Below, one piece after another: positions 45,740 through 55,832 of a stretch of DNA of 64,000 bases. The notes beneath the pieces are model-generated. The model was not told the origin of the DNA and did no database searches. It saw only the letters and a list, made by a program, of their open reading frames with translations. The stretch covers positions 1-64,000 of the forward strand of contig MBFK01000012.1 in NCBI GenBank assembly GCA_001704765.1, in the 5' to 3' direction. Every line of letters starts with the position of its first letter. The stretch's first letter is position 1. The translations under genes and the position numbers were made by a program. This DNA is from Sinorhizobium shofinae. Lineage in GTDB: Bacteria > Pseudomonadota > Alphaproteobacteria > Rhizobiales > Rhizobiaceae.

Positions 45740-45774
45740 AAAAAGCCGGGCCAGCTTCACAAAGCTGACCCGGC
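45740..45774 (-). terminator. Terminator of aroF
   Basis: On the minus strand a long stem (45774-45745, GCCGGGTCAGCTT with its near-perfect partner AAGCTGGCCCGGC) is followed by TTTTT (45744-45740). It lies between the aroF stop and the GFA start. Confidence 0.85.
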
Positions 45775-45840
45775 CCTGTCAAATTCAGAAGACGCACCGA
45801 TTGTTCAGAAAAATTGAGCCATCGGCGCGGCTGCGATCAC

Positions 45841-47214
45841 TCAACCGTTGACCACCATCTTCTTCTCGTCGCGGCCACCCTTCATCCGCTCGGCAAGCAG
45901 GAAGGCAAGCTCCAGCGCCTGGTCGGCGTTGAGGCGCGGATCGCAATGGGTATGGTAGCGGTCGGCGAGATCGTCACCGGAAAGCGCGCGTGCGCCGCCG
46001 GTGCATTCGGTCACGTCGTTGCCGGTCATCTCGATGTGGATGCCGCCCGGATGACTGCCCTCGGCGCGGTGGATCTGGAAGAAGCTTTCGACTTCCGAGA
46101 GGATCCGTTCGAAAGGCCGGGTCTTGTAGTTGTTGAGCGTGATCGTGTTGCCATGCATCGGATCGCACGACCAGACGACCTTCTTGCCTTCTCGTTCGAC
46201 GGCGCGGATCAGACGCGGCAGGTGCTCTGCGACCTTGTCATGGCCGAAGCGGCAGATCAGCGTCAGGCGGCCCGCTTCGTTGGCGGGGTTCAATAGGTCG
46301 ATCAGTTCCAAGAGGCCATCGGCGGTCAGCGACGGGCCGCATTTCAGGCCGAGCGGGTTCTTGATGCCGCGGCAATATTCGACATGCGCATGGTCTGGCT
46401 GGCGAGTACGGTCGCCGATCCAGATCATATGACCGGACGTGGCGTACCAGTCGCCGGACGTCGAATCGACGCGCGTCAGCGCCTGCTCGTAGCCGAGCAG
46501 CAGCGCCTCGTGGCTGGTGAAGAAGTCGGTCTCGCGCAGGCTCGGATGGTTCTCCGAGGTGATGCCGATCGCCTTCATGAAATCCATGGTCTCGGAAATC
46601 CGGTCGGCGAGCTTCCGGTAGCGCTCGGCCTGCGGGCTGTCCTTGACGAAGCCGAGCATCCATTGATGCACGTTTTCAAGATTGGCGTAGCCACCCATCG
46701 CGAAGGCGCGCAACAGGTTGAGCGTTGCGGCGGACTGGCGATAGGCCATGATCTGCCGCTCCGGGTTGGGGACGCGCGCCTGCTCCGTGAACTCGATGCC
46801 GTTGATGATGTCGCCGCGATAGCTGGGCAGCGTGACGTCGCCCTGCTTCTCGACGCCCGAGGAGCGCGGCTTTGCAAACTGGCCGGCGATACGGCCGACC
46901 TTGACGACCGGCTGCTGGGCCCCGAAGGTCAGCACCACCGCCATCTGCAGGAATGCGCGGAAGAAGTCGCGGATCGTGTCGGCGCCATGCTCGGCGAAGC
47001 TCTCGGCGCAGTCACCGCCCTGCAACAGGAAACCACGGCCCTCGGCCACGTTGGCGAGCGCACTCTTCAAACGCCGAGCCTCACCGGCAAAAACGAGCGG
47101 CGGAAACTTCGCGAGACGGCCTTCCACGGCCTCAAGCGCTACGAGGTCCGGATAGTCCGGCACCTGCTGAATGGGTTTTTGCCGCCAGCTGTTCGGAGTC
47201 CAAGTCTGTGCCAT
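45841..47214 (-). CDS. aroF: Class II DAHP synthase
   Basis: 3-deoxy-7-phosphoheptulonate synthase of plant/mycobacterial type II, 457 residues, first step of the shikimate pathway from PEP and erythrose-4-phosphate. Hallmarks: [58 protein letters not shown], and near the end [18 protein letters not shown]. Class II enzymes occur in many rhizobia; the class fits a lineage-typical gene. ATG 47214 ([10 protein letters not shown]) with GGTGATGGAA; ATG 47220 is also possible. Next upstream is gor, separated by a 240-bp leader. Confidence 0.95.
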   Translation of the reverse strand: MAQTWTPNSWRQKPIQQVPDYPDLVALEAVEGRLAKFPPLVFAGEARRLKSALANVAEGRGFLLQGGDCAESFAEHGADTIRDFFRAFLQMAVVLTFGAQQPVVKVGRIAGQFAKPRSSGVEKQGDVTLPSYRGDIINGIEFTEQARVPNPERQIMAYRQSAATLNLLRAFAMGGYANLENVHQWMLGFVKDSPQAERYRKLADRISETMDFMKAIGITSENHPSLRETDFFTSHEALLLGYEQALTRVDSTSGDWYATSGHMIWIGDRTRQPDHAHVEYCRGIKNPLGLKCGPSLTADGLLELIDLLNPANEAGRLTLICRFGHDKVAEHLPRLIRAVEREGKKVVWSCDPMHGNTITLNNYKTRPFERILSEVESFFQIHRAEGSHPGGIHIEMTGNDVTECTGGARALSGDDLADRYHTHCDPRLNADQALELAFLLAERMKGGRDEKKMVVNG

Positions 47215-47454
47215 TTCCATCACCTGTTGTCTGACGCGGCCAGGGCCGCGTCGCGCCCCTGCGGCCCTCAAGCCGCCGGCATTCGGATCTGAGTTTGTTC
47301 GAACCGGCAACCTGGCCGGTCCAAGCCGCCACATCCGTAAGAGCCGGTCACGTCGCGGATGCGGGCTTATAAACGTTAACAAGGGGCTTGGAAAGCCATT
47401 CTACCAGAAAACATAGGCTGTCGCGGTTGCTTTCGAGCGAAGCGGAACCGTCGC

Positions 47455-48846
47455 TCAGGCGACCCGTTCGCCCTTCCTCACACGGTAGGTCGGCTGATAC
47501 ATGGTGACCAACTCTTCCGCCGCCGTCGGATGAACCGCCATGGTGCGGTCGAAGTCGTCCTTGGTGCATCTTGCCTTCAGCGAAATCCCAAGCAGTTGCG
47601 CCATTTCGCCGGCGTCGTGCCCGAGGATATGGGCGCCCACGACCTTGCGGTCGGCGGCATTGACGAGGAGCTTCATGATCATCTTTTCCTTGCGCCCCGA
47701 AAGCGTCGCCTTCATCGGTCGGAACTCGGCACGATAGACTTCGAGTTCGTCATATTTCCGCGCGGCCTCCTCCTCGCTCATTCCAACCGTACCGATCTCC
47801 GGCTGAGAGAAGACTGCCGTGGCGATCAGATCATGATCCGGCGAAGTGGGATTGTTCTTATACTCCGTCTCGATGAAGCACATCGCCTCATGGATCGCCA
47901 CCGGCGTCAGTTGCACGCGGTCCGTGACGTCGCCGAGCGCGTAAATCCCGGGCGCACTCGTGCGTGAGAAGGCGTCGACGATGATGGCGCCACGCTCGTC
48001 GGTCTTGACGCCGGCATTCTCCAGCCCAAGGCCCTTCGTGTTCGGCACGCGGCCGAGGGCGAGCATCACCTGATCGACGGCGATTTCGCCATGCTTCATG
48101 GTCCTTGCAATCCGCTGGCCATCGACGCCAGCCGATACCGACTGGATGATATCCTCGCAGAGGATGCGGATGCCCTTCTCCTCCATCGCCGCATGCAGGC
48201 CACGCCTCAGGTCCTGGTCGAAGCGCGAGAGAATCTCCTTGCCGCGATAGATCAGGGTCGTTTCGACGCCGAGGCCGTGGAAGATATTGGCGAACTCGAC
48301 GGCGATATATCCGCCGCCGGCGATCAGGATCGATTTCGGAAGCTCCGGAAGGTCGAAGGCTTCGTTGGAGGTGATGCAGAGCTCATGTCCCGGCAGCGCG
48401 TCATGCGGACTGGGATGGCCGCCCACTGCAATCAGGATGCGCTCTGCGGTCACCGTGTTGCCGCTCGCGAGCAGCCGCACCTCGTTGGGTCCGGCGAGTT
48501 CGGCTCGCGTGTTCAGGATCTCCGCACCGGCATTTGAAAGCCCCTTGCGATAAAGGCCCTCGAGCCGGGTAATCTCCTGCTCCTTGGCCGCGACGAGCTT
48601 CCTCCAGTCGAAGCGACTTTCGCCGACGCTCCAGCCGAAACCCGCCGCATCTTCGAAATGCTCCGAATATTGCGAGGCATAGACATAGAGCTTCTTCGGC
48701 ACGCAGCCGCGGATCACGCAGGTGCCGCCGTACCGAAACTCCTCCGCGATCGCCACCTTCTTGCCGAGCGCCGCCGCCAGCCGCCCGCTTCTCACGCCAC
48801 CCGAGCCGCCGCCGATCACGAAGAGGTCATAGTCGAAAGCGCTCAT
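47455..48846 (-). CDS. gor: Glutathione-disulfide reductase
   Basis: A 463-residue FAD enzyme that uses NADPH to reduce oxidised glutathione. The FAD motif GGGSGGVRSGRLAA, the redox-active disulfide in GGTCVIRGCVPKK, the NADPH motif IAGGGYIAVEFANIFHGLG and the C-terminal active-site His-Glu (VHPTAAEELV) are all present. Full length. In rhizobia the glutathione cycle is tied to symbiosis and oxidative defence, in line with SoxR-linked functions in the same window. ATG at 48846. Confidence 0.95.
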   Translation of the reverse strand: MSAFDYDLFVIGGGSGGVRSGRLAAALGKKVAIAEEFRYGGTCVIRGCVPKKLYVYASQYSEHFEDAAGFGWSVGESRFDWRKLVAAKEQEITRLEGLYRKGLSNAGAEILNTRAELAGPNEVRLLASGNTVTAERILIAVGGHPSPHDALPGHELCITSNEAFDLPELPKSILIAGGGYIAVEFANIFHGLGVETTLIYRGKEILSRFDQDLRRGLHAAMEEKGIRILCEDIIQSVSAGVDGQRIARTMKHGEIAVDQVMLALGRVPNTKGLGLENAGVKTDERGAIIVDAFSRTSAPGIYALGDVTDRVQLTPVAIHEAMCFIETEYKNNPTSPDHDLIATAVFSQPEIGTVGMSEEEAARKYDELEVYRAEFRPMKATLSGRKEKMIMKLLVNAADRKVVGAHILGHDAGEMAQLLGISLKARCTKDDFDRTMAVHPTAAEELVTMYQPTYRVRKGERVA

Positions 48847-48962
48847 GGAGAACTCCTGGAAAGCAATGGGATACCGAAATAAGGGCCGTCGGTCGAAACT
48901 TCAGGCTCGCGATGAAACGACGAGCCGCAGCCGCCTTTCGCCCTGATATAGTGTTGCGATGC

Positions 48963-48992
48963 AAAAAAAGAAAAGCCCGGATCGCTCCGGGC
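48963..48992 (-). terminator. Terminator after DUF2059 gene
   Basis: On the minus strand, GCCCGG-AGCGAT-CCGGGC (48992-48975) is followed by TTTTCTTTTTTT. It lies 35 bp after the DUF2059 stop, before the start of gor. Confidence 0.85.
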
Positions 48993-49026
48993 CTCACCAA
49001 TGGATGAGCCAAGGCTCGCCGCGAGC

Positions 49027-49572
49027 TTACTGCTGCGCGGGGGCTTGCGTGGCGGCATTGGCGGCGGGGGTGTTGCCGATCTTCTCGTCGAGGGACTTGG
49101 TGGCCTCGCTGGCGAGGTCGCGCGAAACGCCGGCGGCCCAGATGTCGGCTGCCTTCAGCAGTTCGCGCGAGGCAATCGGGCCGTCGTTCAGGAGCTTCTT
49201 GCCGGCCGCAGAGCTGTAGAAAGCGGTGATCGCGTTGAGTTCCTCGACTGTGAAGGTCTTTGCGTAGATCGTCGCCGCCTCGCGCTCCAGGTCCGAGCGG
49301 CGTGCCGCCAGACCAAGCGCCTTCTCGTCAACGGTCGCGGAGATCAGTTCCTGATGGTTCGGCGAAGCCTGAATGAGCGAGTTCTTCAGCCGTTCGGCAA
49401 GATTCGGCAGAATGTTGTCGAAGCTGTTGGTGACGCCGAGCGCTGCAATGGTTGCGCGGGCCGCCTTGATCTGATCTTCCGTCACGTCCTGTGCCTGGAC
49501 GGCCGGCACCGATGCCGAAAGGAGAACGGCTGCGGTTGCAAATGCGCGGGCAAAACTTGTGATTTTGTTCAT
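49027..49572 (-). CDS. Secreted DUF2059 protein
   Basis: A 181-residue exported protein with a signal peptide (MNKITSFARAFATAAVLLSASVPAVQAQ, cleaved near residue 28). The core is DUF2059 (AITAFYSSAAGKKLLNDGP, preceded by YAKTFTVEELN), a helical domain of periplasmic proteins of unknown role. A Pro/Ala-rich tail ends the protein. ATG 49572 preferred over an in-frame TTG at 49581; AGGAG is upstream. It lies between rpiA and gor on the same strand. Confidence 0.88.
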   Translation of the reverse strand: MNKITSFARAFATAAVLLSASVPAVQAQDVTEDQIKAARATIAALGVTNSFDNILPNLAERLKNSLIQASPNHQELISATVDEKALGLAARRSDLEREAATIYAKTFTVEELNAITAFYSSAAGKKLLNDGPIASRELLKAADIWAAGVSRDLASEATKSLDEKIGNTPAANAATQAPAQQ

Positions 49573-49691
49573 TTTTATCAATGCTCCTGTGTTGGCACAT
49601 GTCGCCCGGCCAATAGCCGCCGCCAGGCAATCATGTGGGAATTCTCTTTTGCGCCATGGCCGCGGCGCGAGTCAGACCGGCTACGTAGGCC

Positions 49692-50387
49692 TCAGCCTGC
49701 CGTGAGCGTGCGCGCCCCCTCCGGACCGGCGATGATCGCCAAAGACGCCATGCCGAGGAAAAGCCCGTGCTCGACAACCCCTGGAATGGCATTCAACTCA
49801 GCCGCAAGCGCCTCTGCATCAGGAATACGGCCAAAAGATGCATCTAGAATGAGGTGCCCGCCATCGGTCGTGAAGGGTCCGTCGCCCGAGGCGCGCAGCG
49901 CTACGTCGCCAGTCAAGCCGAGACGCGCGGCAACCTTGTCGATCGCCAACCGCGTCGTTATTTGACCGAACGGGTTCACCTCGATCGGCAGCTTGAAGGC
50001 ACCGAGAACGCCAACGAATTTCGATTCATCGGCAATGACGATCATCCGTTCCGAGGCGCTTGCGACGATCTTTTCGCGCAGCAGCGCTCCGCCACCGCCC
50101 TTGATCAGGCGAAGTTTTCCGTCGACTTCATCGGCACCGTCGATGGTCAAATCAAGCTCGGGCAATTCATCGAGCGATTTCAGCGGCACGCCAAGTTCGA
50201 GGCAAAGCCGCGCCGTCCGCTCGGAGGTCGGCACGCCCTGGATTTGAAAGCCGGAGGCAACCTTTTCGGCCAACAATCGGACGAATTCCTCGGCCGTCGA
50301 CCCGGTGCCGATTCCAAGCCGCATTCCACTTTCGACATAGTCAAGCGCCGCTTGGGCGGCCTTGATCTTCATCTGGCGGGCGTCCAT
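49692..50387 (-). CDS. rpiA: Ribose-5-phosphate isomerase A
   Basis: A 231-residue enzyme of the pentose phosphate pathway converting ribose-5-P and ribulose-5-P. Family motifs [20 protein letters not shown] and [11 protein letters not shown] with the catalytic Asp/Lys/Glu are intact. ATG 50387 ([12 protein letters not shown]) gives the usual length; the open frame continues upstream for 280 codons but that sequence is antisense to gph and not protein-like. The adjacent gph recycles phosphoglycolate, divergent from this gene. Confidence 0.95.
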   Translation of the reverse strand: MDARQMKIKAAQAALDYVESGMRLGIGTGSTAEEFVRLLAEKVASGFQIQGVPTSERTARLCLELGVPLKSLDELPELDLTIDGADEVDGKLRLIKGGGGALLREKIVASASERMIVIADESKFVGVLGAFKLPIEVNPFGQITTRLAIDKVAARLGLTGDVALRASGDGPFTTDGGHLILDASFGRIPDAEALAAELNAIPGVVEHGLFLGMASLAIIAGPEGARTLTAG

Positions 50388-50606
50388 GCGCCACTCGCTC
50401 CCTTTCATGATCGCGGCCGGCGAGCGGCCATTTACCGGCTCCCGTCCAATTTCCGCTGAGACACTTACACGCCCATCGCGGCAAACGAAAGCCAAAATGC
50501 GTGAGCCTGCACCGGATTCCGGCAGCGCTACCGACCTAGGTCGCCATTGCATTCTCCGCGGACTTCGCCTACCCGAACGGACAAGCTTTTGCAGAACGAG
50601 GTTCCC

Positions 50607-51290
50607 GTGTCTCCGCCCCTTGTCGTCTTCGATCTCGACGGTACCCTCGTCGACACCGCGCCCGACCTTGTCGCCAGCCTCAACCACGCGGTCACGCAAG
50701 CAGGTGTCGAACCGGTTACTTACGCCGACCTCACACATCTCGTCGGCCATGGCGCCCGCGCCATGATCGAGCGCACATTCGCACTGCGCGGCAAAGCGCT
50801 CAGCGAAGAGGAACTGACCTGGCAGATGAAGGAGTTCGTGGACTTCTACCACGGCACCATGCCGGGCGATTCCGTGCCCTATCCGGGGCTGGTCGCGGCA
50901 CTCGACCGCCTGCAGGATGCGGGCCTGAAGCTTGCCGTCTGCACCAACAAGCCGGAAATGCTGGCGAAGCGTCTGCTCGACGGGCTCGGCCTCATCGACC
51001 GCTTTGCCGCCGTTTCCGGCGGCGACACTTTCTCCGTCCGCAAGCCCCACGCCGAGCACCTCCTCTCGACGGTGGCTAATGCCGGGGGTATCGCGGAACG
51101 AGCGGTGATGGTCGGCGACAGCCTCAACGATATCCTGGTCGCCCGCAACGCCTCCGTTCCATCGATTGCCGTGCCGTTCGGCTATTCCGATGTGCCGATT
51201 GAAAGCCTCTCGCCCGACCGGATCATCCAGCATTTCGACGAGCTGACGCCCGATCTTGTCAGAACGCTTCTCAGCCGAGACAAAAAATAA
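50607..51290 (+). CDS. gph: Phosphoglycolate phosphatase
   Basis: HAD-superfamily phosphatase of 227 residues. Motif [15 protein letters not shown], motif II CTNKPE, motif III KPHAEHL and motif [17 protein letters not shown] are present; the cap domain is the small helical Gph type. It removes phosphoglycolate, for example from DNA-end repair. GTG 50607 is favoured because AACGAGG stands before it and motif I then starts at residue 8; an upstream TTG would add 20 residues. It converges on the GFA gene with 19 bp between stops. Confidence 0.9.
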   Translation: MSPPLVVFDLDGTLVDTAPDLVASLNHAVTQAGVEPVTYADLTHLVGHGARAMIERTFALRGKALSEEELTWQMKEFVDFYHGTMPGDSVPYPGLVAALDRLQDAGLKLAVCTNKPEMLAKRLLDGLGLIDRFAAVSGGDTFSVRKPHAEHLLSTVANAGGIAERAVMVGDSLNDILVARNASVPSIAVPFGYSDVPIESLSPDRIIQHFDELTPDLVRTLLSRDKK

Positions 51291-51309
51291 AATATCCGCC
51301 TTTGGGAGC

Positions 51310-51717
51310 TCACAGGTGCCGAACCTCGGCCGGCCTTGCTCCCCAATTGTCGTTCAGTCCGTCATAATAGGTCACCGGCGCCGCCATCAGCTCATCGATG
51401 TCAACTGCGTCGAGACAAGCAACATTAATGTTGTAATATGGACTCCCCGTCATGTTGGGCACGTCGATCCATTCGAAAGGGTGGATGCCGCAACCCTTGC
51501 AGAAAAGGTGATGCGCCACCCTGTTGCTCCCCTGAAAGTCCGTCAGTTCCCCCTCGCCGGCGATGAGACGAAAGGCCTCCGGCCTCACTCGGGCCGACCA
51601 CAGGCGCATCTTCGTACAGATCGAGCAATTACACTTGCCGGTGCCTGCACTGATATCCAGATCCGCCTCGAAGCGGACGGCGCCGCAATGGCAGCTTCCC
51701 GAATAGGTTCTCAGCAT
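51310..51717 (-). CDS. GFA-family zinc-binding protein
   Basis: A 135-residue GFA fold. Cysteines: [23 protein letters not shown] and [12 protein letters not shown], giving the usual two-zinc pattern, here with a CSIC centre. GGGAG eight bases before ATG 51717. Paralogue of the gene at 45323; the two diverge in the C-terminal third. Function unknown. Confidence 0.87.
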   Translation of the reverse strand: MLRTYSGSCHCGAVRFEADLDISAGTGKCNCSICTKMRLWSARVRPEAFRLIAGEGELTDFQGSNRVAHHLFCKGCGIHPFEWIDVPNMTGSPYYNINVACLDAVDIDELMAAPVTYYDGLNDNWGARPAEVRHL

Positions 51718-51747
51718 AGCTTGCTCCCACCGAGTGGCGTTTATGTG

Positions 51748-51772
51748 CAAAGGCCCCGCGCTTGGCGGGGCC
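51748..51772 (-). terminator. Probable terminator of the L,D-transpeptidase gene
   Basis: GGCCCCGC and GCGGGGCC (51752-51759 and 51765-51772) form a strong 8-bp stem. On the minus strand a short TTT (51751-51749) follows. The T-run is brief, so termination may be partial. Confidence 0.6.
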
Positions 51773-51806
51773 CCCTATCTCAATCGCACGATGCGTCCGG
51801 GACACG

Positions 51807-53708
51807 TCATCCCTCGGCTTGCTGCCGTGCCGCACGGGTCGCCTCGAACGCGCGATTCATATACATGTCGCGGTCATAAACGTCGTTGAAATACTCGACC
51901 TTGCCGTCCTTGTTCGGCCACGCCGTGAAGTAGGAAACATAGACCGGCACTTTCTGAGGCACCGGCAAAGCTCTGTTGTGCCCCTTGGCAATTTCCTCGC
52001 CCACTTCGTCCATGCTGATGCCGAGGACGGCCGCTGCCATGCGGCGCGGCTCGGCGAGACGGACGCAACCGTGGCTGAGCGCCCGCTGGTCGCGCTTGAA
52101 GAAACTCTTCGACGGCGTGTCGTGCATGTAGATCGCATGGGAGTTCGGGAAGAGGATCTTGAGCTCGCCAAGCGCGTTGTCGCTGCTCGGCGGCTGGCGC
52201 ACCGCGACCGAATTCGTCGATCCGTACCAGTCCACCGCGTAAGACGGAACGACCCGGCCGCCGACCTCGACCTGATAACCCATGCGGTCGAGATAGCTCG
52301 GATCGCTGCGCAGTTTCGGCAGCATCTCATTGACGATGATCGACTGGGGCACGCCCCAATAGGGATTGACCTCGACGGTCTGGATCTCGTCGTGGAAGAA
52401 ATAGGTCTGGTTCGCCTTCGACCCGACCACGACCCGCATGGCGAACTGCTCCGCGCCCTGGTCGGTATAGTAGGCCATGAAAGCGGGCTGGTTGATGAAG
52501 ACGTAGCGATTGCCGAGATCATTGGGCAGCCAACGGGCCTGCTCCATCGCGATCTCGAGCTTGTTGATCTTGCTGGCGATCGTGTCGCCGCCGGTTAGCA
52601 CGCGGATGGAGGCCTGGCCGACGACACCGTCCGCCTTCAGCCCGTGCTCCTTCTGAAAGGCTTCGACGAGGGAAACCAGTTCGGGCGTGTACTGGGGCGT
52701 CCCCTGATAGCCGGCTAGCACGACGGCATGCTCGGCCTTCAGCGCCTCGGAAGCCTTCAGCTTGATCCCGGCAACGATATTGGCAAGCTCCGGATTGTTG
52801 TCGCCTGGCTTCAACAGCGTCCCCGGCGCAATCTCGACGCGCGGAGCGGCGTCCGTTTCGGCTCGCAGCCTTTCGAGCGCCTGCTTCAACGCCAGGAATT
52901 GCTGGTTCTTCGGATTCCGCTCTTCGATCATGGCTGCAACATCGGCACTTGTCGCGGCTTTATCGAGGAAGGAGACGAGATCGACGCTCTTGCGCTTGAA
53001 GTCGTGATAGCCGGATATCTTGTTTGGGTCGATGCGCCCCCGCACAGTGTCCTGCACATAGGTGAGGACCGCAGCGGACATGGCGATCTCGAATCGCACC
53101 AGATCCTTTTCCCGCGCCGCCATGTCACCGCGATCGAAGTCGTCGGCCGGAACAACGACGGCATAATCCTTCGGATCAAGCCCAAACTTTGCGGCATCGG
53201 CAAGAACCGTGAGCGCAGATCGGGCCTGTGCATTGACGCCATTGCCTTCGATCCAGACGAAATCGGTCCGGCCGGCATAAAACGCCTCAACCGCCTTCGC
53301 GACATCGGCCGGAGCGCGCACGTCAACCTGCGGCAGAAACTGGCGAGCATCCGAAAGCGGAATCCGCAGCATGGGAGGAAGCGCGTAGTTCTGCACCGAA
53401 CCCGTAACGACAGGATCGACCAGCCGATCGGTCGCAATCTTTCGCAACTGTTCGGGCTTGTATGTGTAATAGCGCGGACTGGAAACCCGCGGCGGCCTTG
53501 CCACGGCCCTGTCTTCTAGGCGCTGCGGCGCCATCATGTCGTAGCCCGGCATCGGCTGGGTTGGATAAGTCCGTTCCTGCGTCGTGCGCTTCTTGCCGCC
53601 GCGGATGAAATCCATCAGCGTCATCGCTGAGGCAGGCCGCACATCCATGGTTGCAATCGCACAGCCGCTCATGAGCGCGACAATCGCTGCCGATTTGATA
53701 ATTTTCAT
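51807..53708 (-). CDS. L,D-transpeptidase (YcbB-like)
   Basis: A 633-residue envelope enzyme that makes 3-3 cross-links in peptidoglycan. N-terminus MKIIKSAAIVALMSGC is a signal peptide with a plausible lipobox (LMSGC). A peptidoglycan-binding domain lies near 320-370 (YTPELVSLVEAFQKEHGLKADGVVGQASIRVL). The YkuD domain follows with the catalytic SHGCVR, Cys548, and the upstream His of HDTPSK. Rhizobia grow from one pole and rely heavily on L,D-transpeptidases, which makes this gene functionally close to GPR at 2 kb. ATG 53708. Confidence 0.93.
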   Translation of the reverse strand: MKIIKSAAIVALMSGCAIATMDVRPASAMTLMDFIRGGKKRTTQERTYPTQPMPGYDMMAPQRLEDRAVARPPRVSSPRYYTYKPEQLRKIATDRLVDPVVTGSVQNYALPPMLRIPLSDARQFLPQVDVRAPADVAKAVEAFYAGRTDFVWIEGNGVNAQARSALTVLADAAKFGLDPKDYAVVVPADDFDRGDMAAREKDLVRFEIAMSAAVLTYVQDTVRGRIDPNKISGYHDFKRKSVDLVSFLDKAATSADVAAMIEERNPKNQQFLALKQALERLRAETDAAPRVEIAPGTLLKPGDNNPELANIVAGIKLKASEALKAEHAVVLAGYQGTPQYTPELVSLVEAFQKEHGLKADGVVGQASIRVLTGGDTIASKINKLEIAMEQARWLPNDLGNRYVFINQPAFMAYYTDQGAEQFAMRVVVGSKANQTYFFHDEIQTVEVNPYWGVPQSIIVNEMLPKLRSDPSYLDRMGYQVEVGGRVVPSYAVDWYGSTNSVAVRQPPSSDNALGELKILFPNSHAIYMHDTPSKSFFKRDQRALSHGCVRLAEPRRMAAAVLGISMDEVGEEIAKGHNRALPVPQKVPVYVSYFTAWPNKDGKVEYFNDVYDRDMYMNRAFEATRAARQQAEG

Positions 53709-54216
53709 AAGAATAAACGTCCCCGTATCGCGTTACCGCCGAATTCGGCCGCTGCCAGATTCTCGCCACGCCCTCGTGCCCGAAGACTTATAGAAAAGGA
53801 TGGTGAATGAAAAGGAAACGACCGCAATCCGATTTTGATCAAATGCCCTGAAACCGCCCGCGCGTGTGTTGGGCGAAGGTCCGCAAGCCTCTGATTTGCA
53901 TCCAGTTTGCACCAACTGATTGCGCAGCGGTGTTCCCTGCGGCACTGGGGGCGCGACAAAGGAAGGCGCCGTCTGTGACAGAAAGGCCACAAGGATGCAG
54001 GGGAATCAGATGCGTTGTGCGGGGCATCCACTCGCCGGCTCGAATTGCCGCATCGCAACAATATTCAAACGATTGTAGCTCTCAGCAGGTCCCTGTAGCC
54101 CTTTACAAGCCGGCATGGTCGAGGCAGAGAGATGCCCGGCACCGGGGAGGACAACCGGCGGACACCGGCATCTTAGCCTCGGCTTGATGAAGCGCATCAC
54201 GAAGGCAGGTATCACG
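53709..54216. other. Divergent promoter region
   Basis: A 508-bp spacer between the L,D-transpeptidase (leftward) and fumC (rightward). It must hold both promoters. I found no convincing RNA gene, dyad or open frame; a frame starting at 54115 is only an upstream extension of fumC. Confidence 0.5.
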
Positions 54217-55608
54217 ATGACATCGACGCGCACGGAAACAGATACGTTCGGTCCCATCGAAGTGGCGAACGACCGCTACTGGGGCGCCCAGGCCCAACGC
54301 TCGCTCGGCAATTTCAAGATCGGCTGGGAAAAACAGCCGATAGCGATCGTCCGGGCGCTCGGCATCGTCAAGCAGGCGGCAGCCCGCGCCAACATGGCGC
54401 TCGACCGCCTTGATCCGAAGATTGGCGACGCCATCGTCAAAGCGGCTCAGGAGGTCATCGACGGCAAGCTCAACGACCATTTCCCGCTCGTCGTCTGGCA
54501 GACCGGCTCCGGCACGCAGTCGAACATGAATGCCAACGAGGTCATTTCCAACCGGGCGATCGAGTTGCTCGGCGGCGTCATGGGATCGAAGAAGCCCGTG
54601 CACCCGAACGACCACGTCAACATGAGCCAATCGTCGAACGACACTTACCCGACGGCCATGCACATCGCCTGCGCCGAGCGTGTGATCCTTGATCTGCTGC
54701 CCGCGCTCAAGCATCTCCACAAGGCGCTCGAAGAGAAGGTCAAGGCTTTCGACCACATCATCAAGATCGGCCGCACCCATACGCAGGATGCGACCCCGCT
54801 GACGCTCGGCCAAGAGTTCTCCGGCTATGCCGCACAGGTCGCCTCGTCGATCAAGCGCATCGAGATGACCTTGCCCGGCCTCTGCGAGCTCGCCCAGGGC
54901 GGCACCGCCGTCGGCACGGGCCTTAATGCTCCCATCGGCTTCGCCGAGAAGGTGGCGGAGGAAATCGCCGCGATCACCGGCATCGCCTTCACCTCCGCGC
55001 CGAACAAGTTCGAAGCACTGGCCGCGCACGATTCGATGGTGTTCAGCCACGGCGCGATCAATGCGACGGCCGCCGCCCTCTTCAAGATCGCCAACGATAT
55101 CCGTTTCCTCGGCTCGGGTCCCCGTTCCGGCCTCGGCGAACTCGCACTGCCGGAGAACGAGCCCGGCTCCTCGATCATGCCGGGCAAGGTCAACCCGACG
55201 CAGTGCGAAGCGCTGTCGCAGGTCTGCGTCCAGGTCTTCGGCAATCATGCATCGCTCACCTTCGCCGGCAGCCAGGGCCACTTCGAACTCAATGTCTACA
55301 ACCCGCTGATGGCCTACAACTTCCTGCAGTCGGTCCAGCTTCTCGCCGATGCGGCGGTTTCCTTCACCGACAATTGCGTCGTCGGCATCGAGGCGCGTGA
55401 AGACAACATCAAGGCGGCGCTCGACCGCTCGCTGATGCTCGTCACTGCGCTGGCGCCGAAGATCGGCTACGACAATGCCGCCAAGATCGCCAAGACTGCG
55501 CACAAGAACGGCACGACCTTGCGTGAAGAGGCTGTCGGCGGTGGCTATGTGACGAACGAGGAGTTCGACGCGATCGTCCGCCCGGAAACGATGATCGGCC
55601 CTGCCTGA
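54217..55608 (+). CDS. fumC: Fumarate hydratase, class II
   Basis: A 463-residue TCA-cycle enzyme that hydrates fumarate to L-malate. The oxygen-stable class II family is shown by [49 protein letters not shown] and the signature [13 protein letters not shown]. Full length, homotetramer. ATG 54217 ([12 protein letters not shown]) matches the family's N-terminus. It works with dme, which consumes its malate product; the genes are not linked in an operon. Confidence 0.96.
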   Translation: MTSTRTETDTFGPIEVANDRYWGAQAQRSLGNFKIGWEKQPIAIVRALGIVKQAAARANMALDRLDPKIGDAIVKAAQEVIDGKLNDHFPLVVWQTGSGTQSNMNANEVISNRAIELLGGVMGSKKPVHPNDHVNMSQSSNDTYPTAMHIACAERVILDLLPALKHLHKALEEKVKAFDHIIKIGRTHTQDATPLTLGQEFSGYAAQVASSIKRIEMTLPGLCELAQGGTAVGTGLNAPIGFAEKVAEEIAAITGIAFTSAPNKFEALAAHDSMVFSHGAINATAAALFKIANDIRFLGSGPRSGLGELALPENEPGSSIMPGKVNPTQCEALSQVCVQVFGNHASLTFAGSQGHFELNVYNPLMAYNFLQSVQLLADAAVSFTDNCVVGIEAREDNIKAALDRSLMLVTALAPKIGYDNAAKIAKTAHKNGTTLREEAVGGGYVTNEEFDAIVRPETMIGPA

Positions 55609-55617
55609 TCGACCAAC

Positions 55618-55656
55618 GGCCGCGGCCGCCTGCCGGCGCCGCGGCCTTCCTTTTCC
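55618..55656 (+). terminator. Terminator of fumC
   Basis: GGCCGCGGC (55618-55626) pairs with GCCGCGGCC (55638-55646), followed by TTCCTTTT. It starts nine bases after the fumC stop. Confidence 0.8.
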
Positions 55657-55832
55657 GACCAGCTATTCCGCTGCGACTCTGCCAACACCTGGCGGCACGT
55701 GACGAAGCCGCTTGCCGCGCGAAAATCCTTCGAATTGCATCGATGCGCTCAAGCAATCGTTAAGACTCCACAAAGCTTTTGCCCATAAAAAATAGCAGAC
55801 ATTAGAGACAATTAATTTTAAGGGCTTGCCAT

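Noticed and set aside
46384..47292. 302-codon plus-strand frame over aroF
   Set aside because: Antisense to a complete class II DAHP synthase.
50388..51233. Upstream extension of rpiA
   Set aside because: Antisense to gph; rpiA has its normal start at 50387.
54103..55503. 466-codon minus-strand frame over fumC
   Set aside because: Antisense to a complete fumarase with its signature sequences.
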